Source: Burkholderiales bacterium
GTDB lineage: Bacteria; Pseudomonadota; Gammaproteobacteria; Burkholderiales; Casimicrobiaceae
Length of the DNA: 64,000 nt
Assembly (NCBI GenBank): GCA_025927765.1
Contig: JAICKU010000001.1
Span: 124,001-188,000 of the forward strand
Direction: 5' to 3'
The notes under the pieces were generated by a model. That model had not been told where the DNA came from. It did no database searches and saw only the letters and a list, made by a program, of their open reading frames with translations. The position numbers were made by a program, and so were the translations under genes. Position 1 is the first letter of the stretch, and each line of letters begins with the position of its first letter. Shown here one piece after another: positions 27,161 to 36,719 of the stretch.

Positions 27161-28870
27161 ATGGGAGCGATGTTCGCGTTTCTGTCGCCGGCTTCGCGCG
27201 ACACGGCCGATCCGATCGTTTCGGTCAAATCCGCCACGGGATGGCTACGCCAGCTCCCGTCGCTCGACGTCGTCGCGCGGCAGCAGCTCGTGCTGCGTGC
27301 TTTCGACGAGATGCGCCAGTCGCGGCGCGCGTTCGACGTGGCGCGCTGCGAGGCGCTGCAATACGTCGACGCCGCGCTCGGCGCCGACCGCCGACAACTG
27401 TTCAAGCAGTACGTCGACAGCCTGGAATCGGCGCCGAAGGTGTCCGCACGCATCTGGCAGGGCAGCCTCGATCTCGCGCAGGCATTCATCGTCGCGTACC
27501 AGCGCGTGCTCGAAGCCGCGCTGGCGCCCGCCGCCAACGGCCGCTTCAAGCCGCACGTGCCCGTGCTCTTCGCGCGCCTCATCCACTACTACGGCACCGA
27601 CGCGAAGCTTCGCGTGTGCCGCCACGAGCGCTGGATCCCCGCCAAGTGGCTCGAATTGCATCGCGCCTACATGCGCGCGAGCGAGCTCGGCGTCGATCGC
27701 GTCGCCACGTCGCTCGGGGCGAGCGGCGGACACGCAACGCAATGGACGGTCGAGCAGGAATACGTCTACGCGCTCCTCGTGCATCAGTTGAACAGCGGCA
27801 ACCTGTCGCCTGCGAATCTCGACTGGGCAGTGGCGCAGGTGCGCGGCTGGAGCCGCAGGCTCGAACTCGTTGCGCTGCCGAAGACGATGGAGGGGTTCTA
27901 CGTCGACGTCGCGGGGCGCGCGGGCCTCGTCCGTCGCACCGGACAGGAATCGGGCTCGATGCTGCGCTATGTCGACACCACGCCGCTTGCGAACCAGCTC
28001 GACATGACGCTCGCCGCGCTCCGCCATTCCGAGGAAACCGATCAGGGGCCGGTGGGACCGCTCAACCACCAGCGCGCGATGATTCTCGACAAGGTGCGTG
28101 CGGCGGTCGCGCCCAATCTCAACACCGACCTGCGGCGCGATCCGCGCACGCCGTGCGCGCTCGGCGCACGCGTGCGCATCGGCCTCGCGCGCATCCAGCA
28201 CGAACTCGGCAGGGCCGTGTCCGACGCACCCGCGGACACGCAAACGGGAGAGGAGATCGAGGTGTACGCGGTCGCCGGTCCGGCGCGCCCGAAGCCGCGC
28301 GTGCCCGACGAAGCCGACACGCTGTCGTCGAGCCTCGCGTCGTTCCCCGATCCGATGTGGCAGGTGCGCGACCGCAGCGTCGCGGGGCTGCGCATCTGCG
28401 CAGGGGGCGGCGTCGGCCAGACGCTGATGCTGGGCTCGCTCGTGGCCGTCAAGCCCGGCGATGCGTCGCACTGGGTACTCGGCGTCGTGCGGCGCCTGAA
28501 CAAGCTGTCGAACGAGGACGTCGAAGCGGGCGTGTCGCTGATCGCCGAGCGCGCCGTGGCGGTCACGCTCTATGCGAAGCGCGAAACCAACCAGGAGCTC
28601 GGCATCGTCGTCAACGGCCTCGATGCGTCGATGATGGGTCCGCGCTTCGAAGGCCTGTACCTGCCGCCGCCGTCGCGGCCCGACAAGCCGCTCGTCGTCA
28701 AGACGGTCGTGATCCCCACCCAAGAATACGCGGAGGGACGCAAGCTGATCCTGATGACGGGGCGCTCGATCTACACGGTGGCACTGCGGCAGCTGGTCGA
28801 GCAGCGCGCCGACTGGAGCTGGGCGGCGATCCAGATCGTGGAGAAGCAGGCGCGCACCGGCACGGACTGA
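27161..28870 (+). CDS. Conserved-looking 569-residue protein, possible PilZ-like C-terminal domain
   Basis: I do not recognise a named family. No signal peptide or transmembrane segment is visible. Residues about 1-330 are mostly helical, with WIPAKWLELHRAYMRA and a region around DTTPLANQLD. From about residue 395 the pattern DRSVAGLRICAGG, LGSLVAVKPGD, WVLGVVRRLNKL, EAGVSLIAERAVAV resembles an atypical PilZ barrel (DxSxxG followed by W-x-GVVR), the c-di-GMP-binding fold, but the upstream RxxxR is not clear. It is convergent with tolA, where tolB would usually be expected on the other strand. Confidence 0.7.
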   Translation: MGAMFAFLSPASRDTADPIVSVKSATGWLRQLPSLDVVARQQLVLRAFDEMRQSRRAFDVARCEALQYVDAALGADRRQLFKQYVDSLESAPKVSARIWQGSLDLAQAFIVAYQRVLEAALAPAANGRFKPHVPVLFARLIHYYGTDAKLRVCRHERWIPAKWLELHRAYMRASELGVDRVATSLGASGGHATQWTVEQEYVYALLVHQLNSGNLSPANLDWAVAQVRGWSRRLELVALPKTMEGFYVDVAGRAGLVRRTGQESGSMLRYVDTTPLANQLDMTLAALRHSEETDQGPVGPLNHQRAMILDKVRAAVAPNLNTDLRRDPRTPCALGARVRIGLARIQHELGRAVSDAPADTQTGEEIEVYAVAGPARPKPRVPDEADTLSSSLASFPDPMWQVRDRSVAGLRICAGGGVGQTLMLGSLVAVKPGDASHWVLGVVRRLNKLSNEDVEAGVSLIAERAVAVTLYAKRETNQELGIVVNGLDASMMGPRFEGLYLPPPSRPDKPLVVKTVVIPTQEYAEGRKLILMTGRSIYTVALRQLVEQRADWSWAAIQIVEKQARTGTD

Positions 28871-28903
28871 ATCAAGAGCGGCGCGAGGCCCGCCGTCCGA
28901 CCG

Positions 28904-29965
28904 TCACTGATCCAGCGGCCGGAAGCGCAGCTCGAGGCTGCGCTCGAACATGTCGGCCTGGGGCGGTTTCGGCAGCGGCGACGACTTGAGGATCGCGCGC
29001 TGCACGGCGTTGTCGTACGCGGGCACGCCGCTCGACTTCCGCAGCTTCACGTCGATGATCTCGCCGGTCGGCAGCTGCACGACGTCGAAGACCGCCTCCG
29101 GATTGCCGGACATGTCGGCCGGCAGGTTGATGTTGTTGCGGATGCGGCTGCGGATGCGATTGATCCAATCCGCCTCCGCGCGTGAGCGTGCCGCGCCCGC
29201 GGCCGCGTGCTCCGCGCGCATGCGCGCTTCCTGCTCGGCCTGCGCGCGCATGCGCGACTCGCGCTCGGCTTGCGCACGCATGTTCGCTTCGCGTTCGGCC
29301 TGCGCGCGCATCGTCTGCTCGCGTTCCGCCTGCCGGCGCAGCTGCTCCTCCTTGGCCGCCTGCGCGCGCATCGCCTCGATCTGCTTCTGCTGGCGCTCCT
29401 TCAGTTCGGCCTGACGCTTCTGCTCGGCCTGCTGTGCCGCCTGCTGCTTGCGCAACTCGTCCTGCTTGCGCGCTTCGTCCTGCCGGCGGATTTCCTCCTG
29501 CCTGCGCGCTTCGTCCTGCTTGCGCGCTTCGTCCTGCTTGCGCGCTTCGTCCTGCTTGCGCAGTTCCTCCTGCCGCTTCGCCTCCTGTTGCGCGAGCTCC
29601 TGCTGGCGCTTCTCCGCTTCGCGCTTCGCCTTCAGCGCGATGTCGGCGTCGGGCACTGCCGGCTTCTCGACGGCCGGGGGAGCTTTCGCGACGGGTTTCG
29701 GCGGCGCCGGTTCAGGCGGCGGCGGTTGCATCGGCTGCGGTGCCGGCGCGTGCACGCGCGGCGCGGGTGCGGGCGGCGGTGGCGGCGCGTACAGCTCGGC
29801 GGTGACCGCTTCGGGCTCGCGGTTCTGCCATGACATCGAGAACACGAGCACGCCGACGAACAGCAGGTTCACGACCACCGCGAGCGCGAGCGACGTCCAC
29901 TTGCCGCGCGTGCTTCGCCGCTGCGGTGGACGATCCATCGGGGAAAGCGCGCTGGAAGGGGTCAT
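28904..29965 (-). CDS. tolA: TolA, periplasm-spanning component of the Tol-Pal system
   Basis: Links the TolQR motor to the outer membrane during constriction. 353 residues: one N-terminal transmembrane helix (about 23-44), a proline-rich spacer (about 60-100), a long charged helical domain II (about 110-265) rich in K/Q/E/A, and a C-terminal TolA/TonB-like domain (WINRIRSRIRNNI, AVQRAILKSSPLP). Domain II contains six- and ten-residue repeats that are also repeats in DNA. The start overlaps tolR (ATGA). tolB and pal do not follow. Confidence 0.94.
   Translation of the reverse strand: MTPSSALSPMDRPPQRRSTRGKWTSLALAVVVNLLFVGVLVFSMSWQNREPEAVTAELYAPPPPPAPAPRVHAPAPQPMQPPPPEPAPPKPVAKAPPAVEKPAVPDADIALKAKREAEKRQQELAQQEAKRQEELRKQDEARKQDEARKQDEARRQEEIRRQDEARKQDELRKQQAAQQAEQKRQAELKERQQKQIEAMRAQAAKEEQLRRQAEREQTMRAQAEREANMRAQAERESRMRAQAEQEARMRAEHAAAGAARSRAEADWINRIRSRIRNNINLPADMSGNPEAVFDVVQLPTGEIIDVKLRKSSGVPAYDNAVQRAILKSSPLPKPPQADMFERSLELRFRPLDQ
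29237..29335 (-). repeat. About 30-bp imperfect tandem repeats in tolA
   Basis: Minus strand encodes four successive variants of a ten-residue unit MRAQAERE-x-x in the C-terminal half of TolA domain II. Each DNA unit is about 30 bases with scattered substitutions. Confidence 0.7.
29455..29565 (-). repeat. 18-bp tandem repeats in tolA
   Basis: Units of 18 bases (plus-strand TGCTTGCGCGCTTCGTCC) recur, three of them identical around 29517-29558, encoding Lys-Gln-Asp-Glu-Ala-Arg on the minus strand. Slippage would add or remove whole six-residue turns without a frameshift. Confidence 0.75.
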
Positions 29966-30387
29966 GGGGTGGGGCGGGCGAGGAGGCCGACGCGCTTCAC
30001 GCCCGCGAGCTGCAGCCGGTCGAGGATCCTGATGACATCGTCATATTGTGCACCCTTGTCGGCCTGAATGACCACGGGGCGCTCCATGCCTCCCAACATC
30101 GACTGCACCTGATCGGCCACGTTGTCGAACGACGCGTTCTGCGAGCGCGCGCTCGGCGTCGACTTGTCCACGACCGTGATCGACTTGTCCTTGTTCAGGT
30201 TCACGTAGATCGGATCCTGCGCCTGCGTGAGCTTCGACCCGACGGAAGGCAGCTGGATTTCGCCCGGTGCGACGAGGGGGGCCGTGACCATGAAGATGAC
30301 GAGCAGCACCAGCATCACGTCGATGTACGGCACGACGTTGATCTGGTTCACCGGCCGGCGGCGACCGTGGCGCATGGAGCTAGGCAC
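29962..30387 (-). CDS. tolR: TolR, ExbD-family energy transducer
   Basis: Inner-membrane protein using the proton motive force with TolQ. 141 residues; a single transmembrane helix (about 19-40) contains the essential aspartate in VVPYIDVMLVLLVIF (Asp23), followed by a periplasmic domain. Coupled to tolA by ATGA and three bases from tolQ. Confidence 0.95.
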   Translation of the reverse strand: MPSSMRHGRRRPVNQINVVPYIDVMLVLLVIFMVTAPLVAPGEIQLPSVGSKLTQAQDPIYVNLNKDKSITVVDKSTPSARSQNASFDNVADQVQSMLGGMERPVVIQADKGAQYDDVIRILDRLQLAGVKRVGLLARPTP

Positions 30388-30390
30388 GCC

Positions 30391-31065
30391 TCATCCCTGC
30401 CTTTGCAGAATGTTCGAAAACTCCTCGATGAACGTTTCGAAGCGCACCGAGAGCCGGTCGACGTCGTGCGTGAAGCGGTTGTACGCGACGAACGCCGGGA
30501 TCGCGGCGAAGAGGCCGATCGCGGTGGCGATCAACGCTTCGGCGATACCCGGAGCAACGTTCGCCAGCGTCGCCTGGCTGACATTCGCGAGGCCGCGGAA
30601 CGCGTTCATGATTCCCCATACCGTGCCGAAGAGGCCGATGTAGGGCGATACCGAGCCCACGGTGGCGAGCCCGGCGAGGTGCGATTCGATCGCGTCGATC
30701 TCGCGCTGGTACGCCGCGCGCATCGCGCGCCGTGCGGCGTCGAGCGTGACATCGGACGGGCTGCCCTGCCGGCGATGCTTCGCGAACTCGCGAAAGCCCG
30801 CGCTGAAGATGTGCTCGAGGCCGCCGCCCACCTGCACCTGCCCGACCTTGCGATAGAGGGTCTCGAGGTTGCCGCCCTGCCAGAACGCGTCTTCGAACGC
30901 GTCGGTTTCGCGGCCGAGACGCCGCAGCTGGAAGAGCTTCAGGAAGATCTGCCACCACGACCACAGCGAGAGCAGGGCGAGGAGGGCGATGATCGCCTGC
31001 ACGATGACCGACGCATGGACGATCAGCGTGAGGAACGAGAGGTCGGTGTGGACGTTTACGGGCAC
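30391..31065 (-). CDS. tolQ: TolQ, MotA/ExbB-family proton channel
   Basis: 224 residues with three transmembrane helices: about 12-36, about 130-155 (GSVSPYIGLFGTVWGIMNAF) and about 165-190 (GIAEALIATAIGLFAAIPAFVAYN), the last two lining the proton path with TolR. GTG start. ybgC ends 34 bases upstream. Confidence 0.95.
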   Translation of the reverse strand: MPVNVHTDLSFLTLIVHASVIVQAIIALLALLSLWSWWQIFLKLFQLRRLGRETDAFEDAFWQGGNLETLYRKVGQVQVGGGLEHIFSAGFREFAKHRRQGSPSDVTLDAARRAMRAAYQREIDAIESHLAGLATVGSVSPYIGLFGTVWGIMNAFRGLANVSQATLANVAPGIAEALIATAIGLFAAIPAFVAYNRFTHDVDRLSVRFETFIEEFSNILQRQG

Positions 31066-31099
31066 GATGGCAGGGTCGAGGTATGCGTTGCGCGAGGAT

Positions 31100-31507
31100 T
31101 CATGGCCGGCTCACTTGCAGCCGCTCGGCGAGCACGCGCGGGATGCGCGCCGGACGCAGCCGCGCGACATCGACGCACGCGAGCACGATCAGGCCGCGCA
31201 CGAGCGATTCGTCGCCGCGGTGGATCTCCTGCGCCACGTCGAGGCGGGCGCCACGCACCGCCCGCGGCGCGACGGTGACGTCGAGCCGGTCGTTCAGGCG
31301 TGCAGGCCGCAGGAAATCGATCTCGGCGCGCGTGACGGCGAACATGACGCCGTGGGCCGCCTCGAACGCCGCGAGCGGAAAGCCGAGTGCTTCGAGCCAC
31401 TCGGTGCGCGCGCGCTCCATGAAGCGCAGGTAGTTCGCATAGTAGACGATGCCCGCGGCGTCGGTGTCCTCGTAGTAGACGCGCAGCGCGAACCGGAAAT
31501 CGCTCAC
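31100..31507 (-). CDS. ybgC: Tol-Pal-associated acyl-CoA thioesterase YbgC
   Basis: 135-residue hot-dog thioesterase. The catalytic pattern [28 protein letters not shown] (aspartate at about 15) is diagnostic of the YbgC group. It hydrolyses acyl-CoA or acyl-ACP thioesters and is regularly encoded with tolQRA. Its ATG overlaps the ruvB stop. Confidence 0.95.
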   Translation of the reverse strand: MSDFRFALRVYYEDTDAAGIVYYANYLRFMERARTEWLEALGFPLAAFEAAHGVMFAVTRAEIDFLRPARLNDRLDVTVAPRAVRGARLDVAQEIHRGDESLVRGLIVLACVDVARLRPARIPRVLAERLQVSRP

Positions 31508-32550
31508 GTGCCGGGAAAGAGTTCGCCGTCGTTGCCCGGCATCGCGAGGCCGAAGTGACGCCAGGCGAGCGGGGTTGCGACGCGGCCGCGTGCGGTGCGC
31601 TGCAGGAAGCCCTGCTGGATCAGGTACGGCTCGAGCACGTCCTCGATCGTGTCGCGCTCCTCGCCGATCGCGGCGGCGAGGTTGTCGACGCCCACCGGGC
31701 CGCCTGCGAACTTGTCGAGCATCGTCGACAAGAGCTTGCGGTCCATGACGTCGAGGCCGCTCGCGTCGACGTCGAGCATCGACAGCGCGGCATCGGCGAC
31801 GTCGCGCGTCACGTGGCCCGACGCGCGCACCTGCGCGAAGTCGCGAACGCGCCGCAGGAGCCGATTTGCGATCCGCGGCGTGCCGCGCGAGCGCTTCGCG
31901 ATCTCGAGCGCGCCTTCGGCCGCGACGTCGATCTCGAGGAGGCGCGCGGAGCGCGCCACGATTTCGGTCAGCTCCTGCGGCGAATAAAACTCGAGCCGCG
32001 CGACGATGCCGAAGCGGTCGCGCAGCGGATTGGTCAGCATGCCCGCGCGCGTGGTCGCGCCGACGAGCGTGAACGGATGCAGATCGATCTTGACGCTGCG
32101 CGCGGCCGGGCCTTCGCCGATCATGATGTCGATCTGGAAATCCTCCAGCGCCGGATAGAGGATTTCCTCGACGACGGGCGAGAGGCGGTGGATCTCGTCG
32201 ATGAACAGCACGTCGCGCGGCTCGAGGTTCGTGAGCAACGCGGCGAGATCGCCGGGACGCTCGAGCACGGGCCCCGACGTCTGGCGCAGATTCACGCCGA
32301 GCTCGTGCGCGAGGATGTGCGACAGCGTCGTCTTGCCAAGCCCCGGCGGACCGAACAGCAGCACGTGATCGAGCGCTTCGCCGCGGCCGCGCGCGGCCTC
32401 GATGAAGATGCCGAGCTGATCGCGGATCTTGCGCTGGCCGATGTATTCGTCGAGCCGGCGCGGACGCAGCGCGCGCTCGACGACGTCCTCCGACACGCCT
32501 TCGCTCTTGCCCGCGACGACGCGCGCGAGTTCGTCGTGCTCGATGGCCAT
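31504..32550 (-). CDS. ruvB: Holliday junction branch-migration helicase RuvB
   Basis: Hexameric AAA+ motor driving branch migration with RuvA. 348 residues with Walker [10 protein letters not shown] (about 66-74), Walker [11 protein letters not shown], sensor ATTRAGML, and the C-terminal winged helix ending [17 protein letters not shown]. Order ruvC-ruvA-ruvB on the minus strand. Confidence 0.97.
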   Translation of the reverse strand: MAIEHDELARVVAGKSEGVSEDVVERALRPRRLDEYIGQRKIRDQLGIFIEAARGRGEALDHVLLFGPPGLGKTTLSHILAHELGVNLRQTSGPVLERPGDLAALLTNLEPRDVLFIDEIHRLSPVVEEILYPALEDFQIDIMIGEGPAARSVKIDLHPFTLVGATTRAGMLTNPLRDRFGIVARLEFYSPQELTEIVARSARLLEIDVAAEGALEIAKRSRGTPRIANRLLRRVRDFAQVRASGHVTRDVADAALSMLDVDASGLDVMDRKLLSTMLDKFAGGPVGVDNLAAAIGEERDTIEDVLEPYLIQQGFLQRTARGRVATPLAWRHFGLAMPGNDGELFPGT

Positions 32551-32594
32551 CGCGCGTCAGGCTCCTGAGCGCTTGCGGGCGTTCGTCGGGCGTT

Positions 32595-33176
32595 TCACGA
32601 TTTGGCGAGCAGCTTCAACGCCTGCTTGATGCCGTCCGCCACGCCGACACCTTCGGGCAGCTCGCGGATCGCCGACGTAGCCTCGCGCTCGCTGTAACCG
32701 AGCGCGACGAGCGCGTGCATGATATCCGACGTCGCCGGCTGCGCGCGGTGGATGCCGACTGCTTGCGTGAGGTCGGCGCCGAGCTTGTCCTTGAGCTCGA
32801 GCAGCAGGCGCTCCGCGGTTTTCTTGCCGATGCCGGGCACGCGCGTCAGCCGCGCGGTTTCCTGCAGCGTGACGGCCTGCGAAAGCTCGGTCACCGACAA
32901 TCCGGACAGCAGCGACAGCGCGATCTTCGCGCCGATGCCGTTGACCTTCAGAAGCTGGCGGAACGCGCGGCGTTCGCCTTCGGTGCCGAAGCCGTACAAC
33001 AGGTGCGCGTCCTCGCGCACGACGAGATGCGTGTAGAGCGTCACGCGCTCGCCGTTCTGCGGCAGGTTGTAGAACGTGCTCATCGGCACGTCGACCTCGT
33101 AGGCGACGCCCTGGACGTCGAGCGTGAGCTGCGGCGGAGTCTTGTCGACGAGGATGCCGGTGAGGCGGCCGATCAT
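32595..33176 (-). CDS. ruvA: Holliday junction DNA-binding subunit RuvA
   Basis: 193 residues starting [15 protein letters not shown]. The OB domain is followed by two helix-hairpin-helix motifs ([33 protein letters not shown]) that grip the junction, and the C-terminal RuvB-binding domain ([19 protein letters not shown]). Confidence 0.97.
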   Translation of the reverse strand: MIGRLTGILVDKTPPQLTLDVQGVAYEVDVPMSTFYNLPQNGERVTLYTHLVVREDAHLLYGFGTEGERRAFRQLLKVNGIGAKIALSLLSGLSVTELSQAVTLQETARLTRVPGIGKKTAERLLLELKDKLGADLTQAVGIHRAQPATSDIMHALVALGYSEREATSAIRELPEGVGVADGIKQALKLLAKS

Positions 33177-33219
33177 TGGGGTAGGGCGGTGCGAAGGCGC
33201 GGCATTATCGCATCGGCGG

Positions 33220-33744
33220 TCACGCGAGCATGCGGCCGTTGCGCAGCCGATAGCTGCGCTGCGCGAACGCGCCGAGGCCGCTCGACGCGTGCGCGTGGCA
33301 GATGGCCGCGGCAAGCGCATCGGCGGCATCGGTGGCCGGCACGCCCGGCAGGTTCAGCAGCCGCCGCACCATCTCCTGTACCTGCGGCTTCATCGCGCGT
33401 CCGCCGCCGACCACCGCCTGCTTCACCTGGCCCGCCGTGTATTCGGTCACCGGCAATCCGGCGAGCACCGCCGCGGCGATCGCCGCCCCGCGCGCCTGAC
33501 CGAGCAGCAGCGTCGAATTCGGATTGACGTTGACGAACACCTTCTCGACCGCCACCTCGGTCGGCCGCTCTTCGGCGATCACATGCGCGAGGTCGCGCAC
33601 GATCACGCCAAGCCGCGTCGGCAAGCTCTTGCCTTCGGTCCTGATGCAGCCGCTTTTCACGTACACGAGCACGTTCGCCTCGGCTTCGAGAATGCCGAAG
33701 CCGGTGACGCGAAGGCCGGGATCGATGCCGAGGATGCGGCGCAT
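33220..33744 (-). CDS. ruvC: Holliday junction resolvase RuvC
   Basis: 174-residue endonuclease resolving four-way junctions. The first catalytic acid is in [14 protein letters not shown] (Asp8), the next in [11 protein letters not shown], and the terminal pair in [14 protein letters not shown]. Starts at ATG 33744, giving the family N terminus. Confidence 0.96.
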   Translation of the reverse strand: MRRILGIDPGLRVTGFGILEAEANVLVYVKSGCIRTEGKSLPTRLGVIVRDLAHVIAEERPTEVAVEKVFVNVNPNSTLLLGQARGAAIAAAVLAGLPVTEYTAGQVKQAVVGGGRAMKPQVQEMVRRLLNLPGVPATDAADALAAAICHAHASSGLGAFAQRSYRLRNGRMLA

Positions 33745-33829
33745 GAACGCGAAGGCGGGCGCCGCGCTGGAATACCCTACGCGCTGCCCGCTTGCGGGGC
33801 TCGTTCGCGCTCGGGGCGGCCCTTCGCGC

Positions 33830-34564
33830 TCACGCCGACGTCTCCTCGATGACCGCGGACGTGTACACGTCCTGCACGTCGTCGAGCGATTCGAGCGCGT
33901 CGATGAGCTTCTGCATGCGCTGCGCATCCTCGCCCCGCATGTCGACTTCGGTGATCGGCTTCATCGTCACTTCGGCGAACTCGGACGCGAGGCCCGCCTT
34001 CGCGAGCGCATCCTTCACCGCGATGAAATCGTTCGGCGTCGTCAGCACCTCGAGGCTGCCGTCGTCGTTGGTGACGACGTCCTCGGCGCCGGCGTCGATC
34101 GCCGCCTCCATCACCTTGTCCTCGTCGCTGCCGGGCGCGAACACGATCTGCCCGACGTGGCGAAAGAGGAACGCGACCGATCCGTCGGTGCCGAGGTTGC
34201 CGCCGTATTTCGAGAACGCGTGGCGAACGTCGGCCACCGTGCGCGTGCGGTTGTCCGTCAGGCAGTCGACGATGACCGCCGCCCCGTTGATGCCGTAGCC
34301 CTCATAGCGGATTTCCTCGTAGTTCACGCCTTCGAGGCCGCCGGCGCCGCGCTTGATCGCGCGCTCGATCGTGTCCTTCGGCATGTTCTGATCCATCGCC
34401 TTGTCCATCGCGAGGCGCAGGCGAGGATTGGACGATGGATCACCGCCCCCCAGGCGCGCGGAGACGGTGATTTCCTTGATGAGGCGCGTGAAGACCTTGC
34501 CGCGCTTCGCATCGGCGGCCGCCTTCTTGTGCTTGATGTTCGCCCACTTGCTGTGGCCCGCCAT
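33830..34564 (-). CDS. yebC: YebC/TACO1-family regulatory protein
   Basis: 244 residues beginning [22 protein letters not shown], the hallmark of the family, with [19 protein letters not shown] and [23 protein letters not shown]. Members act as DNA-binding regulators and, in more recent work, in ribosome function at difficult proline stretches. Upstream of ruvC as in many proteobacteria. It has its own candidate promoter inside the end of the upstream gene. Confidence 0.95.
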   Translation of the reverse strand: MAGHSKWANIKHKKAAADAKRGKVFTRLIKEITVSARLGGGDPSSNPRLRLAMDKAMDQNMPKDTIERAIKRGAGGLEGVNYEEIRYEGYGINGAAVIVDCLTDNRTRTVADVRHAFSKYGGNLGTDGSVAFLFRHVGQIVFAPGSDEDKVMEAAIDAGAEDVVTNDDGSLEVLTTPNDFIAVKDALAKAGLASEFAEVTMKPITEVDMRGEDAQRMQKLIDALESLDDVQDVYTSAVIEETSA

Positions 34565-34598
34565 CGCTTCGCATTGCTCTCGTACTTGGCAATCGAAA

Positions 34599-34604
34599 AT
34601 TATA
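34599..34604 (-). promoter_or_regulatory. Candidate -10 of yebC
   Basis: TATAAT on the minus strand, 35 bases before yebC, overlapping the TAA stop of the LON-domain gene. The -35 region is weak. Confidence 0.45.
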
Positions 34605-35211
34605 AGGCTTGCAACAATCCCTGGCGTTCGAGGAACTGCGCGAGCGAGCCCAGCCGGATGTTCGCGTCGTTGATTTCGAGCATGCTCTGCTTGACCGCCA
34701 GCGGCAGCGGCAGCAGCTCGGCCAGCCGATAGCCCACCCATGTGGCGTCGTCGTAATGCGTTTCCGGGGGGAAGTTGTCGGGGGCGAGCTTCGCCTCGAT
34801 CAGCCGAAGCAGCTTTGCGAGCGGCGCATGCCGCTCGCGCAGTGGCTGCGCGGGTTCGTCGGGAATCATCCCCACGTCGCCGACGACGAGCCCGAGCGCG
34901 TCGGTCGCGTGGCCGCGGATTTCGAAGCGGGCACCGCCGGCGGCGGCGACATGCATGATGCCGAGTTGCGGCATGTCGACGCTGGTGATCCGCGCGAGCG
35001 TGCCGACCTTCGCGATCTCCGGCGTGCTCCCGTCACCGCGCGACACTTCGTCACCCTCGAGAATCAGGCACACGCCGAAGGGTCGCTCCTCGCGCAGGCA
35101 CGTCTTCGTCATCTCGACGTAGCGATGCTCGAAGACCTTGAGCGGCAGCAGGCCGCCCGGAAACAGCACCGTGCGCAGCGGAAAGAGCGGCAGCGATGTG
35201 GTTCCGCTCAT
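34600..35211 (-). CDS. LON N-terminal (substrate-binding) domain protein
   Basis: 203 residues, start [31 protein letters not shown], the typical stand-alone LON substrate-binding domain lacking ATPase and protease modules. [13 protein letters not shown] and [11 protein letters not shown] fit the family. It may bind protein or peptide ligands; the role is unknown. Its ATG overlaps the ubiX stop by four bases. Confidence 0.9.
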   Translation of the reverse strand: MSGTTSLPLFPLRTVLFPGGLLPLKVFEHRYVEMTKTCLREERPFGVCLILEGDEVSRGDGSTPEIAKVGTLARITSVDMPQLGIMHVAAAGGARFEIRGHATDALGLVVGDVGMIPDEPAQPLRERHAPLAKLLRLIEAKLAPDNFPPETHYDDATWVGYRLAELLPLPLAVKQSMLEINDANIRLGSLAQFLERQGLLQAL

Positions 35212-35867
35212 GCCTGCACCGTCCCGGGCGGTGCTGCCGTTTCGCCCCAGCGCTGCATCAATGCGTGGGGGACGCCCAGATGGTCGAGTACGCGTGCGAC
35301 GACGAAGTCGACGAGGTCGTCGACCGATTGCGGCCGCGTGTAGAAGCCGGGCGCGGGCGGCAGGATCACCGCGCCGGCGTGCGCGAGCTTCAGCATGTTC
35401 TCGAGGTGGATCGCGGAGAGCGGCGTTTCGCGCGGGACGAGCACGAGCGGCCGGCGCTCCTTCAGCATCACGTCGGCCGCGCGCGCGATCAGGTTGTCGG
35501 CGATGCCGCCGGCGATCGCGCCGAGCGTGCCCATCGTGCAGGGACAGATCGCCATCCCGTCGCCGGGGTTCGAGCCCGACGCCATCGGCGCCAGCCAGTC
35601 GTCGCGCCCGTAGACGTCGAGTTGCCCGGGTGCCGCGCGATAGCGTTCGCCGAGCATGCGGGCGGCCTCGCGCGGCTGCGACGGCAGCGTCAGGTCGCAT
35701 TCCTGCTTCGCGACCACCTGCGCCGCGGCGGAATAGACGAGCGCGACGTGCACCCGCGCGTCGAGCAGGCATTCGAGCAGGCGCAGCCCGTACGGCAATC
35801 CCGAGGCGCCCGTGAACGCAAGCGTGATGCGTTTGCGCGCCTTCATCGAGCTACCGTCAGCGCTCAT
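35208..35867 (-). CDS. ubiX: Flavin prenyltransferase UbiX
   Basis: Makes prenylated FMN, the cofactor of UbiD-type decarboxylases in ubiquinone synthesis. 219 residues with ITLAFTGASGLPYGLRLLE (FMN site), SNPGDGMAICPCTMGTLGAIAGGIADNLI (active site) and KERRPLVLVPRETPLS (phosphate binding). ATG 35867 overlaps the rapZ stop; an internal ATG at 35846 is possible. The window has no ubiD. Confidence 0.94.
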   Translation of the reverse strand: MSADGSSMKARKRITLAFTGASGLPYGLRLLECLLDARVHVALVYSAAAQVVAKQECDLTLPSQPREAARMLGERYRAAPGQLDVYGRDDWLAPMASGSNPGDGMAICPCTMGTLGAIAGGIADNLIARAADVMLKERRPLVLVPRETPLSAIHLENMLKLAHAGAVILPPAPGFYTRPQSVDDLVDFVVARVLDHLGVPHALMQRWGETAAPPGTVQA

Positions 35868-36703
35868 GCCTCGAGCTCGCGATGCCGCACCAGCACCTGG
35901 TATCTCGGCGTGAATGCCTGCGCGAGGCGCTCGGCGAGGTACACCGAGCGGTGCTGCCCGCCGGTGCAGCCGATCGCGACGGTCAGGTAGTTGCGGTTGT
36001 CGCGCGCGTAGTCGGGGAGCCACCCCGCGACGAAATGGTAGATGTCGGTGTACATGCGCTCGACTTCGGGAATCGTTTCGAGGAACGCGACGACGTCGCG
36101 ATCCTTGCCGGTCTGCGGCGCCAGCGCGGGCTCGTAATGGGGATTGGGCAGGCAGCGCACGTCGAACACGAGGTCGGCGTCGAGCGGCACGCCGTGCTTG
36201 AAGCCGAACGATTCGACCTGCAGCGTGATCTGCGACGGATCGACGGTCAGAAAATCCTTGACCCAACCGCGCAAGTTGGCCGCCGGCAGCTCGGAGGTGT
36301 CGAACGACGTGCCGAGATCGCGGGCATGCGCAAGCAACGCACGCTCGTACTCGATCGCTTCGGTGAGCGTGCGGTGCTCGCTCGAGAACGGGTGACGCCG
36401 CCGCGTTTCAGAGAAGCGCTTGACGAGCGTTTCGACGGTGGCGTCGAGGTACAGGAAGCGCACCTGCCAGCCGCGCCCCTCGAGCGCGCCGATCGCGTCC
36501 TGCAGGCCGGGCAGGCCCGGTCCCGTCTTGACGTCGAGTGCGATCGCGACGCGCTCCTGTCCCGTGCGCTGCAGGTAGTCGGCCGTCTCGACCACGAGCG
36601 GCACGGGCAGGTTGTTGACCGCGTAGTAACCGGCGTCCTCGAACGCCGCGAGCGCAACGCTCTTGCCCGAGCCGGAGACGCCGCCGATGAGGGTGAGGTT
36701 CAT
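35864..36703 (-). CDS. rapZ: RNase adapter/nucleotide-binding protein RapZ
   Basis: 279 residues. N-terminal P-loop GGVSGSGKS (7-15), and C-terminal domain with DVRCLPNPHYEPALAPQTGKD and AIGCTGGQHRSVYLAERLA. In E. coli RapZ directs RNase E against the small RNA GlmZ and so controls amino-sugar supply for envelope synthesis. The hprK-rapZ order is the usual one. Confidence 0.95.
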   Translation of the reverse strand: MNLTLIGGVSGSGKSVALAAFEDAGYYAVNNLPVPLVVETADYLQRTGQERVAIALDVKTGPGLPGLQDAIGALEGRGWQVRFLYLDATVETLVKRFSETRRRHPFSSEHRTLTEAIEYERALLAHARDLGTSFDTSELPAANLRGWVKDFLTVDPSQITLQVESFGFKHGVPLDADLVFDVRCLPNPHYEPALAPQTGKDRDVVAFLETIPEVERMYTDIYHFVAGWLPDYARDNRNYLTVAIGCTGGQHRSVYLAERLAQAFTPRYQVLVRHRELEA

Positions 36704-36719
36704 GCGCGACTTTCGGCGC

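Noticed and set aside
29200-29600. CRISPR-like regular repeats
   Set aside because: Repeats are contiguous, in frame and encode the TolA helix; there are no spacers.
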